A DNA stretch of 64,000 nucleotides from Astropecten irregularis. Taxonomy: Eukaryota > Echinodermata > Asteroidea > Paxillosida > Astropectinidae. The notes beneath the pieces are model-generated. The model saw only the letters and a program-made list of their open reading frames with translations. It was not told the origin of the DNA and ran no database searches. The stretch is taken from positions 8,928,001 to 8,992,000 of the forward strand of contig OZ020244.1 of NCBI GenBank assembly GCA_963971285.1. The letters are read 5' to 3'. The position numbers and the translations under genes were made by a program. Positions 56,836 through 64,000 of the stretch are shown here, piece after piece (position 1 is the stretch's first letter; every line of letters begins with the position of its first letter).

Positions 56836-57080
56836 ATGGGCCAATTTCACGGCCCTGCTAAGCACAAAAACTTGCTTAGCACAAAAATGTCTTCCTCAAT
56901 AAAACAAAGCATCATTAAAAATTCCATTTGATATTCATAGTCAGCAAACAACAACCAAAGAACAATCCATAGTGATACAAAACACTTCGAAATTTGGCTT
57001 TTAATCCTGTTTTTATTGATACAGAAATGTCATGCTTAGCACATTTTTGGGCTAAGCAGGGCCGTGAAATTGGCCCCATG
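56836..57080. mobile_element. MITE with GGCCAATTTCACGGCCCTGC termini
   Basis: The left end ATGGGCCAATTTCACGGCC and CTGCTAAGCA is mirrored by the right end TGCTTAGC, GGGCTAAGCAGGGCC and GTGAAATTGGCCCCAT. The element is 245 bp with no coding capacity. The internal AGCACAAAAA and TTAGCAC repeats give it a partial foldback structure. No clear target duplication. Confidence 0.75.
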
Positions 57081-58594
57081 CCCCAACACACACACGCACA
57101 AAAAGCAAAAAAGGCACGAGGAGTTGATAACTTTTTTTCACGATATGGGTGCAACTAAAAAGAACATAGGCATGATATAGGCCTACGCATATTGTACAGT
57201 GTATTTAGCCTTTGACTCGGCTGACCGAGGTGCTTGTAAAAACTTCTCGAAAACTCTAAAAGTGTAATTCTTGTTTTCATTTAGACATTATTTCATTATT
57301 ACCCTTAACATCAGCTTCATGTTTGACATAAAACTTGCAAAATATAACACTTAATCAATAGATATTTTGATGAAAATACAACCTGACAAAACCGTACGTG
57401 AACTTACCATTTTGACGTTCGATGCCGGTGCGGGGTACGTGAGCCGGGGAGAAAGTGCTCATAAAATGATGACGTCACCACAACTTTCGGCTCCGCGTAC
57501 CCGTTTCGCGTACACGCACCATTTTCTAATGGTCCCTAATGATTGGCCTGTCAATGTTGATTCCCCGAACCCGATTATTCCCAGATAATGTGAATCCACT
57601 CACCGTCGGGGTTCTCCCACCGTCTAAGATAACACGGTAAAGACTTCGGTCTCTCTACCAGAATCTATTCACTGACACTTCGTTGCGTGACCAACCAGCG
57701 TGCTCGTAATTCGACTAACTTCACATCACACAAGACTGTGTGCACTCGGTCAACTCACAACGGAAACTACCACGCTCTGTCAGCTCACAACGAGAAAAGA
57801 CACCACGCGGTCCCAGCGCGCCCTATTTTATATGTGGGTTAGCAGTAGTGTGGCGCTCGGCTGTAGCACTACATGTCAGCCCTGGCTGACGATGGGGTAC
57901 TAGTCCTCTGGACTTCAAGTTCTACGGTAGCTCCCTTCCGCAAATCGCTATTGCGCTACACAGCCGCGCCTTAAGTTTCGGTCAGTCCCTTGACCGTTTA
58001 CTAATAAAACCCTCAAAAGCAATAAGATTTGCACCCTGGAAGGTCCTAATTAAACATTAACAATTAAACTTAACAACAAAACAAGCATAACGAATGTTTT
58101 ACAACCACTGAACTTTAGACTGAAAATACAAAACTTTTAGTGGTTCAAAGGTCTCTTTAACAACAAAACAATACTTTTTCTCAAAAACCTTCTCGGCTCA
58201 AGTGTGTTTCTCTAACAAAACAAAAGGTTACAACACTGCCATTCTTATCTCCTAAGAAGGCGCCTCATCCTAATATAAGTGTCCCCATAGTTCTTTATTT
58301 ATCAGAAACAACTCCAGCCATTAAGTTCACATCATAGGCGCGTTCCACCTTGTCCTCCATGATCTTCTGCTCATCCTGGTAGAGCACCCTCGAGGAGGTC
58401 CCCATCACCATGGTCACTCTTCCAAGCATGGCTTGTTCCAGATCACCTTCGCTGTAAGGTGGTCATAGATGCTTATCCGCAGTATCCGGGTCCCGGACGA
58501 TCCTGCGAATCCTGGAAGTGGTCGCCTGGCCATCCTGACTTTTGGTCGGCTCGGAGTTGATTGTCGGAATCGGTCTCAGGTACACGAAGTCGAA
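57081..58594. other. Non-coding region, possible 3' part of the Gypsy element
   Basis: There is no recognisable gene. From about 57590 the GC content rises, and this stretch lies downstream of the minus-strand Gypsy frames, where a 3' LTR would be expected. I could not find a matching 5' LTR in the window, so this is not called an LTR. Confidence 0.4.
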
Positions 58595-59257
58595 CTATCG
58601 CTGTGTCTCACCACGTAGCAACTTGGAACCTTTTCGGTATAGGTAGGTCTTGCGGATCTCCTTCACCCTCACGGCCTGTCCAGGCAACAGGTTCTCCAAC
58701 TTCAGCATAGGTGCAACTTTTGGAACGCCCTGGCATTCCTCCTTCTCGCCACTTCCCTCAGCTTGCTCGGCTTGGCTTGCCAACTTCATCATGCTGATGA
58801 GCTTCCCGCCCAGCCTGGGCGGATCCGACGTCACCACAGGAGCATCCTCTGCCTCCAACAGTGACATAGAGGTAGGCGACAATTGCAGCTGGTCAATCTC
58901 CAGACCCTCCATAGCCAATGGAGATATGCCACGAACCTCCTCCCAAGCACTAGCTTCTGGTGGCTTCACTGCTTCAGGCGGCTCGCTCGCCTTTACAACT
59001 CCCTGAGTTGTCGCCGCCATCACTGGTACGTCTCGCTGCTCTGGCACCTCTCGGCTGGCACCTGTCGGCGCTGTTGCCTCTTCGGTAGGGGCACGTGACA
59101 CGGTGTGTGTCACCAAACGGCCTGACTTCTTCTTCGTTGGCTGCTCAACTACAAACTCTTTTCTCGCCCGCTTCTTCGACGACTCCCCCTTTGTCCCGAG
59201 ATCTCCTCCATTTCCCGCTCGCTTGTTACTGGTCGCGTCAGCTGACCTACCGGCCAC
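58595..59257 (-). pseudogene. Acidic, Pro/Glu-rich frame downstream of the Gypsy zinc-finger frame
   Basis: The frame is open for 220 codons without an ATG at its start (GTG after an in-frame TGA). It has a basic, Lys-rich N-terminal part with KKRARKEF, then a Glu/Pro/Ala-rich region and GQAVRVKEIRKTYLYRKG near the end. It begins 18 bases after the zinc-finger frame in another phase, so the two are probably one frameshifted gene. I do not recognise a domain. Base composition matches the adjacent Gypsy pol and differs from the AT-rich surroundings, so I take it as part of that element. Confidence 0.45.
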
Positions 59258-59274
59258 TGTAGTCGGTCACACGC

Positions 59275-59604
59275 TTAAAGCGTGTCACCTTCTTCACCTG
59301 AGTAGGCGGGGTCGGACTTCTCTTGCGGCTCTTTCTCATCACAGACTTCTCCCCTGATGTCAGATACCTCACTCACCTCGTCTGGATGGCAATCCCGGTA
59401 ATGATACCGGAGATTATCCCGTCTGTTGCTTTTGTGGCTGCACCTACGACACCGGTAGTACACCTTCTTCGGCCCATGTTGAACCTCCAGGTGCCGCTTC
59501 AGACTACGATGGTACAGGAATCGCTCCACCACACTTCCTGCATTCATTCTTCTTTTCTTCGGCCTCATCGTCTCTTCCCATTGTTTTCTCTGTTGGTAGA
59601 ACAC
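59275..59604 (-). pseudogene. C2H2 zinc-finger frame associated with the Gypsy element
   Basis: There is a complete C2H2 finger in YYRCRRCSHKSNRRDNL and HYRDCH. A preceding finger keeps its His pair in SLKRHLEVQH, but its Cys pair (ECRKC) lies in another phase, showing a frameshift. An acidic tail follows. It lies just past the integrase C-terminus on the same strand, where an accessory or fused zinc-finger frame could belong to the retrotransposon. There is no ATG at the start of the open frame. DNA or RNA binding is inferred only from the finger. Confidence 0.5.
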
Positions 59605-60248
59605 ATTGATTGATAATTAATAATAATAATACAAATAATGAAGACATTTATAATGCGCAACATATCCACCAAAGGATGCTCAAGGCGCTTATTATCTGTG
59701 CATAAGAATTGGTTATGTACAAATTCTGCTCAACTCCATTAAAGGAATGCTGGGTAGGTGCCCTCTGCCGCCTAACTATAAGTATCTCAGGTTTTCTTCG
59801 CTCCCTTGCGGGATTTCTCCTGGGGTGGGAATTTCTATGTCCAGAAAGGCTCGCTCCCCCAACTTGCTCAATAGGCTGAGGAACATTGGGTGGACTGTAT
59901 GCATCCTCAGCCGCGCCTAGCGCAGGTCCCTCTGGCAAATCTCCGATCGGTTGCTGCTGTGGCTGGCAGGACTCCACAGGTGCTGCATCTGTGATCCATG
60001 ATTCACGTTGTCGGCCAGTATACGGCTTAAGCCGATCAAAGAGGACAACTTTCTTTTTACCCTGCGCCTTCCGTTGTATGCGGTACACAACGTCTGAAAG
60101 TTTGCCTACAATCAAGTAGGGTCCCTCCCATCTCCTTTGTAGCTTATGCGACAGGCCCTTCTTCCTGCTTTCTTGCGCTGACCTTTAGGTGCTCCCTCGC
60201 CCGTTGATGGGCTGACTGAATCCGTTCACGCAGCTGGAGTGCATAATA

Positions 60249-60748
60249 AGGGGTTTTCGATTGTGTCGACGAGGACGCCGTTCACATCCACAACGGACGT
60301 TCACTCAATTAGTCAACACCCCGCGTTCACCTCCTTGTGGAGGCGTTTCGTTAACAGTCGACGCACGTCAAGACGTCACGTGATGTCTTTGCAATGAATA
60401 TTCATAACATGCGCCATCTTGACCGATTGATCAGCTGTTAAGTGTCATGGTGAATCTCCACCGACTCCGTGAAGCTCTTGTTTTGTATTATTTTGACGAC
60501 GTGTTGGATGATGATGAATTTATGTTGTAGTTTGAAGTTGTTTCCATGTTGGAAAATGGCGTTCATTCAATGCCTGTGAATGTGAACGTGGTCACGCGTT
60601 CTCCATTGAGGTGAACGGCAAAAGGGCTGTGGACGCGTCCTAGATTCTGCCAGTGGCCGTGCCAGTGGACGTGGCGCTTGCGCAGATTGTAAAAATGACG
60701 TCATCACGTCGCAGTCCACTATGTGAACGCGTCAATCGAAAACCCCCT
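60249..60748. mobile_element. MITE nested in the Gypsy integrase
   Basis: GGGGTTTTCGATTG at the left is inverted as CAATCGAAAACCCC at the right, enclosing about 480 bp unrelated to the integrase and with no coding capacity. Gypsy coding sequence is recognisable on both sides. Target duplication not resolved. Confidence 0.72.
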
Positions 60749-61240
60749 AGTCTGTGGTCGAAGACACCTCGGAATTATCTGCGCACACTGTAGTTGTCAG
60801 ATCCAGGGGTACAGACACCTCCCGACCTAGCATAATCATGTTTGGCGTTTCTCCAGTTGAATCGTGTGGTGTAGCTCTATAGGCAGAGGTGGCTAATTTC
60901 ACCTGCTCGTCCCAGTCTCTTTGACGCTTATGGGGATCTAAGATAACGGAAACCATCCAAAGTAAGGTCCTGTTAAATATTTCAATCATGCCATCTGATT
61001 TAGGATAATATGGTGTTGTGCGTGTCTTTCGGATTCCTAGGAGATCGCACACCTCTGCAAAAACGCGGGACTCAAAATTACGTCCCTGATCCGAGTGAAT
61101 TTCAATTGACACTCCAAATCCGAACTTAAACTCGGCAACAAACGTCTGCACCACAGTCTCCGCTTTCTCGTCAGGGATCGGGGGTACCCTTCAATCCATT
61201 TGGTGAAGTAGTCCCCCACCACAAGTACATACTTGTTTCC

Positions 61241-61414
61241 TCTGCTTGTCTCTGGGAGTGGACCAAGAATATCCAATGCAACTCGCTGCATTGGTGAACC
61301 GACAGCATATTATTGTAGTGCACCCCTTCTGCTTGTCTCTGGGAGTGGACCAAGAATGTCCAATGCAACTCGCTGCATTGGTGAACCGACAGCATATTAT
61401 TGTAGTGCACCCCT
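61241..61414. repeat. 87-bp in-frame tandem duplication in Gypsy integrase
   Basis: TCTGCTTGTCTCTGGGAGTG begins at 61241 and again at 61328, and the two 87-bp copies differ at about one base. The length is 29 codons, so the frame is kept; the duplicated piece lies between the zinc-binding domain and the DDE core. Confidence 0.92.
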
Positions 61415-62149
61415 TCGCACTCGACTTTTTCAAGGCGCAAACATCGCACTGCCGGAGGAAGGACCGCACATCCGCGCTCATTCCATACCAGCAAAACCTC
61501 TGGTGTACCTTTCCCAATGCTTTCTTTTGGCCTAGGTGCCCTCCCGTAGGCCCTCCATGTAGTTCATCCACTACTTCCCGCCGCCGATGAGCTTGGGGCA
61601 CGATCGCCCGAAACTTGACCTGCTTGCCGTCGTCCGACTCCCATCTCCTACAAAGGAGCGTCTCCTTCACTTCTATCTGGTCCCACCACATCCAATAAGT
61701 CCTTACGGCAGGAGACGTAGGCGTTACCTCGGACTAATCCGGCCTCTCCGCAACGTAATTTTTCGCCTTCAGAATCCAACTCAAGGTGGGATCATCCTCC
61801 TGTGCTTTCCTCCACATTTCGCGGGTAGTCGCAGTCTCTACCGACACGATTCTGGCAGTAGGAAACTAATCAGCCCCTGATGCCACCCTGGAGTCTGCCT
61901 CTATTCTCAATTCACCTGCTGAGGTGTCTGATTGGAACTCTTCTCGTCCACACTGTTGGCATGGTCTTCTGCTCAATCCATCGGCGTTCTGATGAATCTT
62001 GCCTGGACGATGAACAATAATCATGTCATACTCGCTGATCACCTGTAGCCATCGAGCCATTTGGCCCTGTGAATCTTTGAAATTCTGTTTATTTTTATCT
62101 CTGTTTCTGAAAAAGTCACAGTTTTCTGTGTTACTTGGAAGGTTTTCCA

Positions 62150-63397
62150 TGTTTCAGAGATAATTATCTCACTAACATGGAAACTCGGATGGCAATTCAT
62201 GCTTCCGTAATTACCTGAGCAGGCTCCTCATCATATTTTGATTAAGATTAAGAGTATACTCTTAATTACGTATACATACGTAACAGTTGTTTTTGCAAAA
62301 ATATGCCATTCTCACCTTTAAACTAGCAATTGGGTGTATGGCATGAGCTGGATCACTGGGGTGGAGTGGGGGGAGGGGGGGGGGGGGGTGTTAGATGGAG
62401 TGGAGCATATACTATTATCAATACTAGTACATTAGTTTGGAGTTCATTTCCAGGCATGTAACAGATTGCCCTATAATACAACCAGATATCAGTATCAAAT
62501 TATCGATATTGATGATTGTTTCTCTCTTTACTTTTCTCAGATTCCTGAAGAATGTACTTAAAGTCCCTGATAGGATTCGATGTCACAATGGTAGTCGGGT
62601 TGATAATAATAAATCCGGCAAAGTTCTAAAACTCACTACATAAAAAAGTTAATTCTAAGATGTGGGGATCGTGCCATTGGACGTTGTACAATCGGTAATA
62701 GGGATTAATCTCAAGCGAGTGACGCGCTTCTAATTGTCATGTAAAGACAACAAATCCGCCGAAGGTCGTGATTGTCTATCAAAATAGCTAAAAACAAAAC
62801 TCTATACTTCTTATAAAGGAGACAAAAGGCAATGCACTATTGGGTATATAATCAGTAGCAAAATGGTTACAAGTACAAACTTGAGTACAAAGGCTAGGGG
62901 AACTAGTTTCCCACGAGCAAGAATTAAATCATCTAAAGGCAAAGAGAAGAAGTCAAAACTAATTAGTACTTACATGACTGTGGTTTCTTATTAATACATG
63001 TACGTCTACAAGTACAAAGGTTTGGAACTTTAAACTGTTGGTGTACATCAAATCGATAAAGGGTTGTGGAAGTCAATCAAAAACTTGTCTATTAGTAACG
63101 GTGGCTTCTGTAAAAGTGCCTCGCACAAAGCGGTTCACACACATACAATGTATAGGCAGTGCCAGTGTTCTGTATACCAGTAATATTAGGTAGCCAACAT
63201 GTAAGTTATACAGAGTGTCCGTAGGGAGTTTTTAAGAAAGAGGTGGTTGTAGTTTCGCATTCCTAAGCTATGAGTAAACCTGTGGTGAAGGACAAATTCT
63301 GGATATGTACTTGTGTGCACAGGGTAATAGTGAAGTACATGTATTATTCAGTCCAAAATCTAAAAGTTGCATGATATATCTAAATGCATATCATTAT
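62150..63397. other. Non-coding stretch, nothing recognised
   Basis: AT-rich DNA with a G-run at 62366-62390. No protein-like frame, RNA gene or repeat structure is seen. It may be upstream intron of the transposase that follows. Confidence 0.45.
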
Positions 63398-64000
63398 CTA
63401 GATTTGCCTACCCATGCAGATATGGAGATCTGGTGAAGGACTTTGGCAGGTCTGTGCCCCAGCTTTGCCTCATCACCAACTTTATAACAGACCATTTGTA
63501 TGGTTTGTTCAACCATCAATTCCAGACTCTTGATCAGCAGTGGCTCAGTCCGAGGCATCTGGAAGCGTATGCCAGAGCAGTTAGTGAGAGAGGTGCTGCC
63601 CTCACAAACTGCTGGGGATTTGTGGATGGTAAGGTGGTAAAACAAAATCAGCGAGCAATGTATAATGGCAACAAAAGACTGCATGCTCTAAAGTTCCAGT
63701 CAGTCACAGCTGCTAATGGCATGATTGCCCATTTGTTTGGACCAATAGAGGGTCGACGACATGATTGTTATATGCTCAGGGTGTCTGAATTGCTAACACA
63801 ACTTGAGCAGCGATCATATGACCAAGCTGGGCAAGTTATGTGCATCTATGGAGATCGAGCATACCCTCTGAGAGCACACTTGCAAGGACCAATCAAAGGG
63901 AACCTTACACCTGATCAAGATGCATATAACAAGTCCATGTCAAGTGTGCGCATATCTGTGGAGTGGCTCTTTGGAGACATCATCAATTTTTTCAAATTTG
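63398..64000 (+). pseudogene. PIF/Harbinger transposase exon, cut by the window end
   Basis: It is open in one frame from a likely acceptor TTATCTAG at 63393-63400 to the last base, about 200 codons. It shows the DDE_Tnp_4 nuclease pattern: GFVDGK with the first catalytic Asp (about residue 76), RRHDCYMLR with the second (about 118), YGDRAYPL, and SSVRISVEWLFGDI with the catalytic Glu. RHLEAYARAVSERGA precedes the core. The transposase excises and inserts the element through this nuclease, usually at a 3-bp target, with a Myb-like partner. No stop or frameshift is visible here, so this copy may be intact; I use the pseudogene class because it is partial in the window. It differs from the 29660 fragment. 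Confidence 0.8.

Larger units (their letters stand above)
59648..62075 (-). pseudogene. Ty3/Gypsy pol remnant: RNase H end and integrase
   Basis: Reading right to left, the RNase H C-terminus has ARWLQVISEYDMIIVHRPG and NADGLSRRPCQQCG (about 62075-61940). The integrase zinc-binding domain has VDELHGGPTGGHLG and CDVCALKK (about 61590-61440). The DDE core has EIHSDQGRNFESR and YYPKSDGMIEIFNRTL (about 61090-60970). The C-terminal IVGKLSDVVYRIQR and LFDRLKPYTG (about 60115-60020) is the usual end. Defects are a TAG near 61735, an in-frame 87-bp tandem duplication (61241-61414), frame changes between pieces and a MITE at 60249-60748. Reverse transcriptase, protease and gag are missing, and sequence right of about 62075 is unrelated, so the copy is 5'-truncated. 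Confidence 0.85.

Noticed and set aside
57590-58590. A Gypsy long terminal repeat
   Set aside because: Plausible by position, but no matching partner, TG..CA ends or primer-binding site could be found in the window.

Overview
The window looks like nuclear DNA of a repeat-rich, AT-rich animal, most likely a marine invertebrate. I could not fix the species. The evidence is spliced exons, tRNA-derived SINE-like repeats, PIF/Harbinger and Ty3/Gypsy remnants, long tandem arrays, and one complete but broken Polinton (Maverick/adintovirus-type) element. Almost nothing here is an ordinary host gene; the best candidate is a two-exon small protein at 55324-55934.

Layout. 1-1608: satellite of about 411 bp with two palindromes per copy. 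3031-3256: foldback repeat with two opposed tRNA-like halves. 4115-4950: 154-bp tandem repeat. 5510-29481: a 24-kb head-to-tail array of 17 related units. Each ends in a hairpin plus CTAG, carries subterminal inverted repeats and is filled with roughly 110-bp monomers bearing paired TGACGTCA sites; it looks like non-autonomous Helitron/Helentron-type DNA. Two long units (5510-10209 and 12521-17022) are near-identical and carry different nested insertions. 29660-34167: PIF/Harbinger transposase fragment and a decayed Myb/SANT-like gene. 36140-36399: foldback element.

36490-55139: the Polinton, with inverted terminal repeats and a CATGT direct repeat at each edge. It holds a protein-primed family B DNA polymerase, retroviral-type integrase, packaging ATPase, double jelly-roll major capsid protein, several conserved Polinton structural or membrane proteins and a TFIIB-like protein. 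The structural genes, ATPase and polymerase supply the classic self-synthesising, virion-forming set. I see no maturation protease and no sure penton protein.

The Polinton is inactive as read. Five reading-frame breaks (polymerase twice, capsid, integrase, a structural protein) each sit at a coding-strand run of 7-9 A that is one base too long. Two other genes carry nonsense codons. A 728-bp stretch is duplicated with a 569-bp copy of the polymerase gene at the junction. The integrase is also split by about 2.45 kb of foreign DNA, and a tRNA-bearing foldback element sits upstream of a membrane-protein gene.

55140-64000: the small two-exon gene with a CpG-rich 5' side, a MITE (56836-57080), a decayed Ty3/Gypsy element on the minus strand (about 58595-62075, with its own nested MITE and an in-frame 87-bp duplication), and a second PIF/Harbinger transposase exon running off the end.
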